From: Citrobacter amalonaticus | GTDB lineage: Bacteria > Pseudomonadota > Gammaproteobacteria > Enterobacterales > Enterobacteriaceae | Length of the DNA: 64,000 nt | Direction of reading: 5' to 3' | NCBI RefSeq assembly: GCF_018323885.1 | Contig: NZ_AP024585.1 | Coordinates: 3,348,001 to 3,412,000, forward strand | The notes under the pieces: model-generated | Seen by the model: the letters and a program-made list of their open reading frames with translations, nothing else | What the model was told of the DNA's origin: nothing | The model's database searches: none | Program-made: the position numbers and the translations under genes | Part shown: one piece after another, positions 10,257-20,234 of the stretch | How positions within the stretch are numbered: position 1 is the first letter of the stretch | Layout: every line of letters begins with the position of its first letter

Positions 10257-11297
10257 TCAACGCGTGATCCACAGCGTGGGCCAGGCATCTGGCCCATGCC
10301 AGCCATCACAGCTCGGCTCTTCGGCATAACGCACCAGACGAAAACGCTGACCGTCAAAACGCCAGCGAGTCTGGATGCCGCAGTCCGTTAATCCCCGCCC
10401 TTTTGCCAGGGTAACCAGTTCACGCGACTTCTCATCAAACACGGCGTTCATTAACTCCATGTCATTACTTTCCGCGCCGCTGTTAAACGGTAAACGTAGG
10501 CGTACGGCGTGTGAGGCCAGTGGTTTTTTCCGCGACACGATCCACGCCAGATCGATGGTGTTGTACGCTCCGGCTTCGCAGGCGATCATCAACAGGGCTT
10601 TGTCATCGGTAAGGGCGGTCACCCGCACCTCACGGCGTGAAGGATCGAGTGAACACTTAATGCCGTTTATTCGCCAGTTGCCGTAATCAAGAAGGTCGTT
10701 GCGTTCGTCGAGGGAGAGCGGTGTGGGTGTTGGGTTAACGACGGCTACGCCTTTCAGCGCCGGTGCCGGTGGCACGCTCAGTGGAGGATCGTCCCCTTTT
10801 TCAATCCACGCCGTTTCGCTGCCCACCCGCTTCTGCTGCGCGTCGATGAACAACAGCGCCGCTTTCAGCCCGGCCAGCGAAATGGTTTGATTGCCCTTTT
10901 GCAGGGTAATCGCCTTCCCGTCCTGAATCGTCAGCAGAAATTCAGCGATAGTCGCCGGATCATCTGTCATCAGGTGCCACGGCGTCATTCTCCAGTGATC
11001 TGGGCTCAGCGCCAACGGTTTGCCATCCAGCAACAGGCGTGGCGCGATATCCGCTTCGTTGGTGGGCGCGGTCAATCCGCCAAGATCGAGGCGCAAGACG
11101 GCATCGGTATGCGCCCCGGCACTGCGGCTCAGCGTCATCACCAGCCCGCCATGTTCACCGGTGTTACGCGCGACGCAAAAATTCTGGTTATTACAGGTTA
11201 CCTGCCAGTCAGAAAAGGCCTGTTGCGCGGGCGCGGCCCACAGCAAGCGGGCCGGAATCAGGCCGAGCAGGAAAAGGAAAATAACGCGATAGCGCAT
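10257..11297 (-). CDS. ypfG: YpfG, DUF1176-family secreted protein
   Basis: A 346-residue protein with a Sec signal peptide (MRYRVIFLFLLGLIPARLLWAAPA, cleavage likely after the alanines near residue 22). The mature part belongs to the DUF1176 family, with paired cysteines (CNNQNFC near residue 35; CSLDPSR; CEAGAYN). Function is unknown; a periplasmic location is predicted. E. coli YpfG has essentially the same length. It lies 125 bases downstream of nudK on the same strand, with no clear terminator between. Confidence 0.9.
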   Translation of the reverse strand: MRYRVIFLFLLGLIPARLLWAAPAQQAFSDWQVTCNNQNFCVARNTGEHGGLVMTLSRSAGAHTDAVLRLDLGGLTAPTNEADIAPRLLLDGKPLALSPDHWRMTPWHLMTDDPATIAEFLLTIQDGKAITLQKGNQTISLAGLKAALLFIDAQQKRVGSETAWIEKGDDPPLSVPPAPALKGVAVVNPTPTPLSLDERNDLLDYGNWRINGIKCSLDPSRREVRVTALTDDKALLMIACEAGAYNTIDLAWIVSRKKPLASHAVRLRLPFNSGAESNDMELMNAVFDEKSRELVTLAKGRGLTDCGIQTRWRFDGQRFRLVRYAEEPSCDGWHGPDAWPTLWITR

Positions 11298-11422
11298 GGA
11301 CGGTAATAACCCCAGAAGTCAAACGAACAACACAGGTCGTATCTTCGTTGTGCTGTTGACCATGCTCAATCGGATTTGTCGGATAGATTCAATCATTCGT
11401 AAAGAAATATAAACCTTATTTA

Positions 11423-11998
11423 TCAATCCATTAAATGGGAGGATTGTAAATAGTTGAGCAATAACACGGTCTTACCGTCTCGTATTTCACCGGTTTTAAT
11501 CATCTCCAGTGCCTGAGTAAACGGTAATTCCAGCACGTCGATGTCTTCGTCTTCCACACCACCCCCCGCGTTAGCACGCTGGCTTTCGCTGTATTCGGCG
11601 ATAAAAAAGTGAATCAGCTCCGTCACACCGCCGGGAGACATGTACAGCTCAAAGAGCTTGCGCACCTCACCCACTTCATAGCCTGTCTCTTCAATGGCCT
11701 CTTTGCGAATGCAGGCTTCCGGCTCGTCGTTGTCCAGTAATCCTGCGCAGGTTTCAATCAACTGCCCGCTTTCGTTACCGTTCACCCACGTCGCTACGCG
11801 GAACTGACGAATCAGCACCACCGTCTTTTTCTCTGCGTTATACAGCAGGATCGTTGCCCCGTTGCCGCGATCGTACACTTCACGTTTGTGGCGGATGACA
11901 TCGCCGTTCGAGCGGGTCAGATCGTAGGTAATATTGCGCAGGATGAAATAGTTATCAGAAAGGACTTTGTCTTTAACGAGGGTGATTTTTTGCGACAT
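11423..11998 (-). CDS. nudK: GDP-mannose pyrophosphatase NudK
   Basis: A 191-residue Nudix hydrolase (formerly YffH) that hydrolyses GDP-mannose and related sugar nucleotides. The Nudix box is visible around residues 86-108 ([16 protein letters not shown], then IEETGYEVG), with the catalytic glutamates present. The NudK/ADP-ribose pyrophosphatase-like SPGGVTE follows. It starts [18 protein letters not shown] as in E. coli. Confidence 0.94.
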   Translation of the reverse strand: MSQKITLVKDKVLSDNYFILRNITYDLTRSNGDVIRHKREVYDRGNGATILLYNAEKKTVVLIRQFRVATWVNGNESGQLIETCAGLLDNDEPEACIRKEAIEETGYEVGEVRKLFELYMSPGGVTELIHFFIAEYSESQRANAGGGVEDEDIDVLELPFTQALEMIKTGEIRDGKTVLLLNYLQSSHLMD

Positions 11999-12097
11999 AT
12001 CGACTCCACAGCGTAAGAAGAGAAATTATACTACGCCGTGAAGCCGGTTTTGTCTGTGTAAGATAAGGCTGATTTATGCCGGATAGAGGCGAATGGC

Positions 12098-12156
12098 AGG
12101 CCTGATAAGCGCAGCGCTATCAAGCCTGATGTCGGTTACGCCTTATCCGGCCTACG
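12098..12156. repeat. BIME (two REP units) between nudK and aegA
   Basis: AGGCCTGATAAGCGCAGCGC is followed by an inverted partner ending GCCTTATCCGGCCTAC. These are two divergent REP units in the gap between aegA (3' end) and nudK (5' end). Confidence 0.85.
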
Positions 12157-12170
12157 GGATAGTCAAACGT

Positions 12171-14132
12171 TTACCGCCCCAGCCAGTCGATGATCCCCTG
12201 CGCCGCATGGCGCCCTTCCGCCATCGCGGTGACCACCAGATCGGCGCCGCGAACAGCATCGCCGCCAGCAAAAATTTTCGGGTTAGTGGTCTGGTAACGG
12301 TATGCACTCTCCACGTTTGCCGCGATGCGCCCCCAGCTGTCCACTTGCACTCCATGGCTCTCCAGCCACGGCATCCCGTGCGGATGGAAACCAAACGCCA
12401 TGATCACAGCATCTGCCGGCATCACAAATTCACTGCCAGCAATTGGCACCGGACGGCGGCGTCCCTGGGCATCCGGCTCACCCAATTGCGTACGCAGAAA
12501 ACGAATGCCGCAAACGCGCCCGTCCGCGCTCAGTTCCAGATCGACCGGCTGTACGTTGAACTCGAACTTCGCCCCTTCCTCACGCGCGTTTTTCACCTCT
12601 TTCTTCGAACCCGGCATGTTGGCTTCGTCACGGCGATAGGCGCAGGTGACCTGGCTTGCGCCATGACGCAGCGCGGTACGGACACAGTCCATCGCCGTGT
12701 CGCCTCCGCCCAACACCACCACGTTAAGTCCGGCGGTGTTGATGTACGGCTCTTCAGGACATTCGTCCAGTCCCATCACCTGTTTAGTATTGGCGATCAG
12801 GAATGGCAGCGCGTCATAGACGCCCGGAGCCTCTTCGTTAGGCAGGTCGGCCTTCATCGAACGATAGGTTCCCACGCCGACAAATACGGCATCGTAATCC
12901 TCGAGCAGCGCCTCCATTTTCACATCCCTGCCCACTTCGCAGTTCAGCTCAAAATGGATCCCCATCGCGCTAAAAATTTCCCGACGACGCGCCAGCAGTG
13001 ATTTATCCAGTTTGAAGGCCGGGATGCCAAAGGTCAGCAGCCCGCCGATTTCAGGGTGACGATCAAAAACCGTGGCGCTGACGCCGTGACGCGCCAGCAC
13101 GTCGGCGCAGGCAAGCCCTGCCGGACCGGCGCCAATAATCGCCACACGCTTATCGACCTTCTGGACATGACTCAGATCCGGCCGCCAGCCGTTACCCAGC
13201 GCGCGGTCAGAAATGTAGCGTTCAATGTTGCCGATCGTCACCGCGCCGTGCTCGTCGCGCACCGTACAGGCGCCCTCGCACAGTCGGTCTTGTGGACAAA
13301 CGCGCCCGGTGATTTCCGGCAGACAATTCGTCTGGTGAGACAACTCCACTGCCGCATCAATATTTCCGGCTTTCACCAGTTCAATCCACTGAGGGATGTG
13401 GTTATGTAGCGGGCAGGTCCATTCGCAAATGCTGTGTTCACCACACTTCAGGCAGCGTGAGGCCTCCCGCTCCGCCTGAGCCGTGCGAAACGGCAGATAG
13501 ATTTCATCAAAGCTGACTTTTCGCGCGTCGATAGCCAGTTTATCCGGCTCACCGCGCGCCGACGTCGCGTGCATTTGCTCAATTTTGCTCATTGCGGGGA
13601 AAGCGGTCGCTGTGGCATCGGCATGCCACGGCTGATTCTCCTGCCGGGCAGTACGTAAACGTCGCGCTTTCGCCAGCCGGGTTAACGACCCTTCCGTCAC
13701 CAGTTGCAGTGCGTCCGCAGGACAGTTCTCCACGCAGGCCGGCCCCTTTTCCCGCCCCTGACAGAGGTCGCATTTATGTGCTGTGGCTTTGACCTGATCG
13801 TTGGCGACGGGGGTCAGGACGATTTGCATGGTGCCAAACGGACAAGCCACCACGCAGGATTTACAGCCGATACACTTTTGCTGATTGACCTGCACGCTGT
13901 CGTTGACGTGGCTTATCGCTCCATTCGGACAACTGCGGGCGCAGGGCGCATCTTCGCAATGGTGGCAGGTCACTGCACTTCGCTGATGCTGATGCCTGAT
14001 AACCGTGATCCGGGGCTGGTAGTGACGTTGGCTAAGGACGTGTTGCTCTTCATTGTGGGCCAAAACGCAAGCGACTTCACAGGCATGGCATCCCAGGCAC
14101 TGTTGGCTGTTGGCCATAATAAAACGGTTCAT
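12171..14132 (-). CDS. aegA: AegA, ferredoxin-fused GltD-like oxidoreductase
   Basis: A 653-residue predicted Fe-S/flavin oxidoreductase. The N-terminal part (residues about 1-180) carries cysteine clusters for several 4Fe-4S centres (CLGCHACEVAC, CHHCEDAPCARSC, CIGCKSCVVAC). The rest is homologous to glutamate synthase small subunit GltD, with FAD (IIGAGPAGLACADVL) and NADPH (VVLGGGDTAMDCV) dinucleotide motifs. E. coli AegA has been linked to anaerobic urate use. It is divergent from narQ across 210 bases. It is a few residues shorter at the C-terminus than the E. coli protein as I recall it. Confidence 0.93.
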   Translation of the reverse strand: MNRFIMANSQQCLGCHACEVACVLAHNEEQHVLSQRHYQPRITVIRHQHQRSAVTCHHCEDAPCARSCPNGAISHVNDSVQVNQQKCIGCKSCVVACPFGTMQIVLTPVANDQVKATAHKCDLCQGREKGPACVENCPADALQLVTEGSLTRLAKARRLRTARQENQPWHADATATAFPAMSKIEQMHATSARGEPDKLAIDARKVSFDEIYLPFRTAQAEREASRCLKCGEHSICEWTCPLHNHIPQWIELVKAGNIDAAVELSHQTNCLPEITGRVCPQDRLCEGACTVRDEHGAVTIGNIERYISDRALGNGWRPDLSHVQKVDKRVAIIGAGPAGLACADVLARHGVSATVFDRHPEIGGLLTFGIPAFKLDKSLLARRREIFSAMGIHFELNCEVGRDVKMEALLEDYDAVFVGVGTYRSMKADLPNEEAPGVYDALPFLIANTKQVMGLDECPEEPYINTAGLNVVVLGGGDTAMDCVRTALRHGASQVTCAYRRDEANMPGSKKEVKNAREEGAKFEFNVQPVDLELSADGRVCGIRFLRTQLGEPDAQGRRRPVPIAGSEFVMPADAVIMAFGFHPHGMPWLESHGVQVDSWGRIAANVESAYRYQTTNPKIFAGGDAVRGADLVVTAMAEGRHAAQGIIDWLGR

Positions 14133-14344
14133 GGCGACCTTCTTTTTTGGTTGTAAAAACCTTATTCTTTATATAAGTGTTGTTATTAACCGACTGACCA
14201 CACGTCGGCAATGTTCATTTGCCCAGGAAGCACAACTATTTCTACAGAACCTGTGGCAGATCAATTTATTTCAGCCAGAGTGAAATTACGTTTCAGATCT
14301 GCGAGAGATTTTTACCGTAAGCACTTTTAAAGGAAATTACGCGT

Positions 14345-16051
14345 GTGATCGTCAAACGCCCCGTCTCGGCCAGCCTGGCCCGGGCCTTTTTTTACATTGT
14401 CCTGCTCTCGATTCTCTCAACCGGCGTTGCGTTACTGACGCTGGCCAGCAGCCTGCGGGATGCCGAAGCCATTAACGTGGCGGGTTCATTACGTATGCAG
14501 AGCTATCGTCTGGGGTACGATCTGCAAAGCCACAGCCCGCAATTAAACGCCCATCGTCTGCTCTTTCAGCAAGCCCTCAACTCATCGGCGTTAAGCAATC
14601 TGAATGCCTGGTATGTGCCTCAGGCGGTGAAAGGTCGCTACGCGCAACTGCATGCCAACTGGCTGGAGATGAATGCCCGCCTGATTGATGGGGATCTGCA
14701 GTGGTATCAGAACAACATTAACGCCTACGTCGATAAGATCGATCTCTTCGTGCTGGCCTTGCAGCACTATGCCGAGCGCAAAGTGATGCTGGTGGTGGGG
14801 ATCTCGCTGGCGGGCGGTATCGGGATTTTTACCCTCGTCTTTTTCACCCTGCGCCGTATTCGTCATCAGGTTGTGCGCCCACTGAACCAACTGGTAATGG
14901 CCAGCCAGCGCATCGAACACGGTCAGTTTGATTCGCCGCCGCTGGATACGCACCTTCCCAACGAACTGGGGCTACTGGCGAAGACCTTTAATCAGATGTC
15001 GAGCGAGTTGCATAAGCTGTACCGCTCGCTGGAAGCGAAGGTCGAAGAAAAGACCCACGATCTCCATGAAGCCAAGCGACGTCTGGAAGTGCTGTACCAG
15101 TGTTCTCAGGCGCTAAATACCAGTCAGATTGATGTGCACTGCTTCCGCCATATTTTGCAGATTGTCCGTGATAATGAAGCGGCACTATTTCTGGAGCTTA
15201 CCGTCGGCGAAAACTGGCGTATCAGTGAAGGTGAAAAACAGGCCGACCTGCCGATGCAAATCCTGCCGGTGACCATGCAGGAGACGGTCTACGGCGAGCT
15301 GCACTGGCAAAGTCAGCATGTCGCCAGCGCGATCCCGCTGTTAAACAGCGTATCGACAATGCTGGGGCGCGGCCTGTACTTCAACCATGCGCAGAAACAC
15401 TTCCAGCAACTGTTGCTGATGGAAGAACGCGCCACTATTGCCCGTGAACTGCATGACTCTCTGGCGCAGGTGCTTTCGTATCTGCGCATTCAGTTGACGC
15501 TGCTCAAACGCGCCATTCCTGAGGATAACGCCCCGGCGCAGGCCATTATGGATGACTTCTCGCGGGCGCTGAACGACGCCTATCGTCAGTTGCGTGAACT
15601 GCTGACCACCTTCCGTCTAACCCTGCAACAGGCTGATTTACCTTCCGCACTGCATGAAATGCTCGAAGCGCTACAAGGGCAAACTGCCGCTAAACTCACT
15701 CTGGACTGCCGGTTGCCGACGCTGGCGCTCGATGCGCAGATGCAGGTCCATCTGTTACAGATTATCCGGGAAGCGGTGCTCAACGCGATGAAGCACGCCA
15801 GTGCCAGTGAGATTGCCGTTAGCTGTGTGACAGCGCCGGATGGCAATCACACGGTGTATATTCGCGATAACGGCGTGGGCATTGGCGAACCTAAAGAACC
15901 GGCGGGGCATTACGGCCTGAACATTATGCGCGAGCGCGCGGAACGTCTTGGCGGCACGTTAAGTTTTTCGCAGCCTTCCGGCGGTGGGACGTTAGTGAGC
16001 ATTAGCTTTCGCTCGACAGAATCAGAAGAGGATGCGAGTCATCTGGCATAA
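14345..16051 (+). CDS. narQ: Nitrate/nitrite sensor kinase NarQ
   Basis: A 568-residue inner-membrane histidine kinase that senses periplasmic nitrate and nitrite and phosphorylates NarL/NarP. TM1 is about residues 13-35, followed by the P-box (AINVAGSLRMQSYRLGYDLQ). TM2 is near 148-170, then HAMP, a signalling linker with cysteines, the HisKA_3 box with ERATIARELHDSLAQVL near residue 365, and the C-terminal ATPase (REAVLNAMKHA, DNGVGIG, GHYGLNIMRERA). The start is GTG after AAAGGA. NarQ is favoured over NarX by sequence and by acrD as neighbour. Confidence 0.96.
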   Translation: MIVKRPVSASLARAFFYIVLLSILSTGVALLTLASSLRDAEAINVAGSLRMQSYRLGYDLQSHSPQLNAHRLLFQQALNSSALSNLNAWYVPQAVKGRYAQLHANWLEMNARLIDGDLQWYQNNINAYVDKIDLFVLALQHYAERKVMLVVGISLAGGIGIFTLVFFTLRRIRHQVVRPLNQLVMASQRIEHGQFDSPPLDTHLPNELGLLAKTFNQMSSELHKLYRSLEAKVEEKTHDLHEAKRRLEVLYQCSQALNTSQIDVHCFRHILQIVRDNEAALFLELTVGENWRISEGEKQADLPMQILPVTMQETVYGELHWQSQHVASAIPLLNSVSTMLGRGLYFNHAQKHFQQLLLMEERATIARELHDSLAQVLSYLRIQLTLLKRAIPEDNAPAQAIMDDFSRALNDAYRQLRELLTTFRLTLQQADLPSALHEMLEALQGQTAAKLTLDCRLPTLALDAQMQVHLLQIIREAVLNAMKHASASEIAVSCVTAPDGNHTVYIRDNGVGIGEPKEPAGHYGLNIMRERAERLGGTLSFSQPSGGGTLVSISFRSTESEEDASHLA

Positions 16052-16130
16052 AATCTCACAAAACCGGACGTGAGCATGTGGGAAGCTGACAAACACTGTA
16101 ATCAGGCATGATAATTTACATTATCTCCTT

Positions 16131-16148
16131 TTTTTCTCCACGTTTGGC
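16131..16148 (+). promoter_or_regulatory. BaeR-like box upstream of acrD
   Basis: TTTTTCTCCACGTTTGGC matches the reported BaeR recognition sequence TTTTTCTCCATNATTGGC at nearly all positions. It lies about 70-90 bases before the acrD start. BaeSR activation of acrD is established in E. coli and Salmonella. Confidence 0.75.
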
Positions 16149-16219
16149 TCGTACCTTCCCGATACAGTGAAGCAAGTCATACCTATAAAGATATGTAGAA
16201 TAATGAGGTCCTCTTTCTG

Positions 16220-19200
16220 ATGGCGAATTTCTTTATCGATCGCCCCATATTTGCCTGGGTGCTGGCTATTCTGTTGTGTCTGACAGGTACCCTGGCGATT
16301 TTCTCTTTGCCGGTGGAGCAATATCCTGATCTGGCGCCGCCAAACGTGCGCATCACGGCAAACTATCCTGGCGCTTCCGCCCAAACGCTGGAAAACACCG
16401 TCACCCAGGTCATTGAGCAGAACATGACCGGCCTCGATAATCTGATGTACATGTCATCGCAAAGCAGCGGCACCGGACAAGCGTCGGTTACGCTGAGCTT
16501 CGTGGCGGGCACCGATCCGGATGAAGCCGTACAACAGGTCCAGAACCAGTTACAGTCGGCGATGCGTAAACTGCCGCAGGCGGTACAGAACCAGGGTGTC
16601 ACGGTCCGTAAGACCGGGGATACCAACATCCTGACGATTGCTTTTGTCTCCACCGACGGGTCGATGGATAAGCAGGATATCGCGGACTACGTAGCCAGTA
16701 ATATTCAGGATCCGCTCAGCCGGGTGAGCGGCGTCGGCGACATCGATGCCTACGGCTCGCAATATTCCATGCGCATCTGGCTGGATCCGGCAAAGCTCAA
16801 CAGCTTCCAGATGACGGCGAAAGATGTCACCGACGCCATTGAGTCGCAGAACGCGCAGATCGCCGTCGGACAGCTTGGCGGAACCCCTTCCATTGATACC
16901 CAGGCGCTGAATGCCACCATTAACGCCCAGTCGCTGCTGCAAACGCCGGAACAGTTTCGCGCCATTTCGCTACGTGTCAATCAGGATGGCTCAGAAGTAA
17001 CCCTGGGCGATGTCGCCACCGTCGAAATGGGGGCTGAGAAGTATGACTATCTCAGCCGCTTCAATGGCAATGCGGCATCCGGTCTTGGAGTGAAACTGGC
17101 GTCGGGGGCCAACGAAATGGCCACCGCGACCCAGGTCATTAAGCGTCTGGATGAACTGGCGCAATACTTCCCACATGGTCTTGAGTACAAGGTGGCCTAT
17201 GAAACCACCTCCTTCGTTAAAGCCTCGATTGAAGACGTGGTGAAAACACTGCTGGAAGCCATCGCGCTGGTGTTCCTCGTGATGTACCTGTTCCTGCAAA
17301 ATTTCCGCGCCACGCTGATCCCCACTATTGCCGTACCGGTGGTACTGATGGGGACGTTTTCGGTGCTCTATGCCTTCGGCTACAGCATCAATACCCTGAC
17401 GATGTTTGCGATGGTACTGGCAATCGGCCTGCTGGTGGATGACGCCATCGTGGTTGTGGAAAACGTCGAGCGTATTATGAGTGAGGAAGGCCTCACGCCG
17501 CGCGAGGCGACGCGAAAATCGATGGGACAAATTCAGGGTGCGCTGGTCGGTATCGCGATGGTGCTGTCAGCCGTCTTCGTACCGATGGCCTTTTTTGGCG
17601 GAACCACCGGGGCAATCTACCGTCAGTTCTCCATTACCATTGTGGCGGCGATGGTGCTTTCCGTTCTGGTGGCGATGATCCTTACCCCTGCCCTGTGCGC
17701 CACTTTGCTTAAACCACTGCATAAAGGCGAGCATCACGGGCAAACCGGTTTCTTCGGCTGGTTTAACCGTACCTTCAACCGTAACGCCGAACGCTACGAA
17801 AAAGGCGTTGCCAAAATTCTGCATCGCAGCCTGCGCTGGCTCCTGATTTATGTGCTGCTGCTTGGCGCGATGGTGGTTCTGTTCCTGCGTCTGCCGACCT
17901 CGTTCCTGCCGCTGGAAGATCGCGGCATGTTTATCACCTCGGTTCAGTTGCCAAGCGGCTCAACGCAGCAACAAACCTTAAAAGTGGTACAGGAAGTCGA
18001 GAAATATTATTTCACCCAGGAAAAGGATACCGTCCAGTCCGTCTTTGCGACGGTCGGTTCTGGCCCAGGGGGCAACGGTCAGAACGTGGCGCGTATGTTT
18101 GTACGCCTGAAAGACTGGAGCGAACGCGACCCGACGACTGGCACCTCGTTTGCCATTATCGAACGTGCGACGAAGGCGTTTAACAAAATCAAAGAGGCGC
18201 GCGTGTTCGCCAGCAGTCCGCCTGCCATCAGCGGTCTCGGCAGTTCCGCAGGTTTTGATATGGAACTACAAGATCACGCCGGCGCCGGTCATGACGCCTT
18301 AATGGCCGCGCGTGACCAACTGCTTCGCCTGGCGTCGCAGGATAGCGCCCTGACTCGTGTACGACACAACGGTCTGGACGACAGTCCTCAGTTGCAAATT
18401 GATGTCGACCAACGCAAAGCGCAGGCGCTGGGTGTATCCATTGACGACATCAACGATACGTTGCAGACCGCCTGGGGATCGAGCTACGTCAACGACTTTA
18501 TGGACCGTGGCCGCGTCAAGAAGGTCTACGTCCAGGCGGCAGCGAAATACCGTATGCTGCCAGACGACATCAACCTGTGGTACGTGCGCAATAACAGCGG
18601 CGGTATGGTGCCTTTCTCCGCCTTCGCCACCTCTCGCTGGGAGACGGGTTCTCCACGTCTGGAGCGCTACAACGGCTATTCCGCCGTCGAAATTGTCGGT
18701 GAAGCCGCACCAGGAGTGAGTACCGGGACAGCGATGGATGTGATGGAGTCGCTGGTGCGTCAGTTGCCGACCGGATTTGGACTGGAATGGACCGCCATGT
18801 CTTACCAGGAGCGACTCTCCGGAGCGCAGGCTCCGGCCCTGTATGCCATTTCACTGTTGGTGGTATTCCTGTGCCTGGCTGCGCTGTATGAAAGTTGGTC
18901 AGTACCGTTCTCAGTGATGCTGGTGGTGCCCTTGGGGGTCATCGGCGCGTTGCTTGCGACCTGGATGCGTGGCCTGGAAAATGATGTCTATTTCCAGGTC
19001 GGGCTGTTGACGGTCATTGGGCTTTCGGCGAAAAACGCCATTTTGATCGTTGAATTTGCCAATGAGATGAATGAGAAAGGACACGATCTGCTGGATGCGA
19101 CGCTACATGCATGTCGACAGCGCTTACGTCCGATCCTGATGACCTCACTGGCGTTTATCTTTGGCGTACTGCCGATGACGATCAGCAGCGGCGCAGGCTC

Positions 19201-19333
19201 CGGCGGTCAACACGCCGTCGGGACGGGCGTCATGGGCGGGATGATCTCGGCAACGGTGCTGGCAATGTACTTCGTGCCGCTGTTTTTCGTGCTGGTACGT
19301 CGCCGCTTCCCACTGAAGCCGCGTCCGGAATAA
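16220..19333 (+). CDS. acrD: AcrD RND aminoglycoside/multidrug efflux transporter
   Basis: A 1037-residue RND pump that works with AcrA and TolC and exports aminoglycosides and other amphiphilic drugs. It has twelve predicted TM segments. TM1 starts [16 protein letters not shown]; the proton-relay aspartates lie in [16 protein letters not shown] near residue 405; the second repeat has [11 protein letters not shown] near 940. Length equals E. coli AcrD. No adjacent membrane-fusion gene is present, consistent with AcrD recruiting AcrA from elsewhere. A terminator follows. Confidence 0.96.
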   Translation: MANFFIDRPIFAWVLAILLCLTGTLAIFSLPVEQYPDLAPPNVRITANYPGASAQTLENTVTQVIEQNMTGLDNLMYMSSQSSGTGQASVTLSFVAGTDPDEAVQQVQNQLQSAMRKLPQAVQNQGVTVRKTGDTNILTIAFVSTDGSMDKQDIADYVASNIQDPLSRVSGVGDIDAYGSQYSMRIWLDPAKLNSFQMTAKDVTDAIESQNAQIAVGQLGGTPSIDTQALNATINAQSLLQTPEQFRAISLRVNQDGSEVTLGDVATVEMGAEKYDYLSRFNGNAASGLGVKLASGANEMATATQVIKRLDELAQYFPHGLEYKVAYETTSFVKASIEDVVKTLLEAIALVFLVMYLFLQNFRATLIPTIAVPVVLMGTFSVLYAFGYSINTLTMFAMVLAIGLLVDDAIVVVENVERIMSEEGLTPREATRKSMGQIQGALVGIAMVLSAVFVPMAFFGGTTGAIYRQFSITIVAAMVLSVLVAMILTPALCATLLKPLHKGEHHGQTGFFGWFNRTFNRNAERYEKGVAKILHRSLRWLLIYVLLLGAMVVLFLRLPTSFLPLEDRGMFITSVQLPSGSTQQQTLKVVQEVEKYYFTQEKDTVQSVFATVGSGPGGNGQNVARMFVRLKDWSERDPTTGTSFAIIERATKAFNKIKEARVFASSPPAISGLGSSAGFDMELQDHAGAGHDALMAARDQLLRLASQDSALTRVRHNGLDDSPQLQIDVDQRKAQALGVSIDDINDTLQTAWGSSYVNDFMDRGRVKKVYVQAAAKYRMLPDDINLWYVRNNSGGMVPFSAFATSRWETGSPRLERYNGYSAVEIVGEAAPGVSTGTAMDVMESLVRQLPTGFGLEWTAMSYQERLSGAQAPALYAISLLVVFLCLAALYESWSVPFSVMLVVPLGVIGALLATWMRGLENDVYFQVGLLTVIGLSAKNAILIVEFANEMNEKGHDLLDATLHACRQRLRPILMTSLAFIFGVLPMTISSGAGSGGQHAVGTGVMGGMISATVLAMYFVPLFFVLVRRRFPLKPRPE

Positions 19334-19345
19334 CAGACAAAAAAA

Positions 19346-19373
19346 GGCGACCTGCCAACGGGTCGCCCTTTCT
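19346..19373 (+). terminator. Intrinsic terminator of acrD
   Basis: GGCGACC, an 8-base loop, GGTCGCC, then CTTTCT, starting 13 bases after the acrD stop codon. The upstream run of seven A residues gives it partial function on the minus strand too, where it would follow ypfM. Confidence 0.85.
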
Positions 19374-19426
19374 GTGTGATGAATCTCACACGGTATGTTC
19401 TGTTATTTGGTCATCCTTCCAGAAAT

Positions 19427-19486
19427 TTATTTGCGAAGCATAACTTCGATAAAATCTTTCCAGTTCCCCAGTTCGCGTTCAATCAT
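19427..19486 (-). CDS. ypfM: YpfM, 19-residue small protein
   Basis: A tiny gene read on the minus strand: ATG at 19486, protein MIERELGNWKDFIEVMLRK, stop TAA. An AGAGG ribosome-binding site lies 6 bases before the ATG. The peptide matches, from memory, the E. coli small protein YpfM found at this locus between acrD and yffB. Function is unknown. The length and strong conservation of an acidic, amphipathic 19-mer argue for real translation. Confidence 0.85.
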   Translation of the reverse strand: MIERELGNWKDFIEVMLRK

Positions 19487-19874
19487 AACAACCTCTGCTT
19501 CTTATTATGGGTATTCTACAAAAACATTCTCATCTGGTGAAGACAAATTAACCGATTGCTGTGATTACATCCTCCGGGGTGTGGTTGATGTGATTACTAT
19601 GGCGCGGTCACCATAAATTTTATGTGACTTACTGCAATAATTCGCAACAATCATACCTTATCTGGTACTTCTTCAATTTCGATTAAAAACAAGTGACTGC
19701 GTCGGAGAAAATTCCGAATTTTGATTAAGAAGAAAATTCCAACAAATTCAGGAATTATTATTCACATTACTTCAACAATGTTATATTTACCGATCACGAT
19801 TAAATGACAAGATGTATTATCGGACGTAACGATATTGATGATTATATAATCAGTTTACGTTAATAAGGATGCAC
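19487..19874. other. AT-rich intergenic region between ypfM and yffB
   Basis: About 390 bases with no convincing gene, visibly poorer in G+C than the flanks. It must hold the ypfM promoter (minus) and the yffB promoter (plus; TATAAT within GATTATATAATCAG, 25 bases before the RBS region). AGAAAATTCC occurs twice about 25 bases apart near 19705 and 19730. Confidence 0.5.
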
Positions 19875-20231
19875 ATGATTACCCTCTACGGTATTAAAAA
19901 TTGCGACACCATTAAAAAGGCCCGCCGCTGGTTGGAAGCGCGTGGCATTGACTACCGTTTTCATGATTACCGTGTCGATGGTCTGGACAGCACACTTCTC
20001 ACTTCATTTATCAATGAATTAGGGTGGGAACCGCTTCTCAACACCCGTGGGACGACGTGGCGAAAACTGGATGAAACCACACGCAGTCACATCACGGATG
20101 CCGCGTCCGCCGCCGCATTAATGACTGAAATGCCGGCAATCATCAAACGCCCATTGCTCTGTGCGCCCGGGAAGCCTATGCTGCTGGGTTTTAGTGAATC
20201 CAGTTATCAGCAGTTTTTTGACGAGGTGTAG
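19875..20231 (+). CDS. yffB: YffB, ArsC/Spx-like protein
   Basis: A 118-residue thioredoxin-fold protein of the ArsC family. It has a single N-terminal cysteine in [16 protein letters not shown] (Cys10). The RGTTWRKL stretch near residue 60 and KRPLLC near 93 are family features. The physiological substrate is unknown; a glutathione-dependent thiol reductase activity has been suggested. The start at 19875 is preferred over the ATG at 19869 because AAGGA is then 5 bases upstream and the length equals E. coli YffB. dapE follows after 3 bases. Confidence 0.92.
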   Translation: MITLYGIKNCDTIKKARRWLEARGIDYRFHDYRVDGLDSTLLTSFINELGWEPLLNTRGTTWRKLDETTRSHITDAASAAALMTEMPAIIKRPLLCAPGKPMLLGFSESSYQQFFDEV

Positions 20232-20234
20232 TCT

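Noticed and set aside
12093..13001. A 302-codon plus-strand frame opposite aegA
   Set aside because: It lies wholly inside aegA and a REP region; no recognisable domain or start signal.
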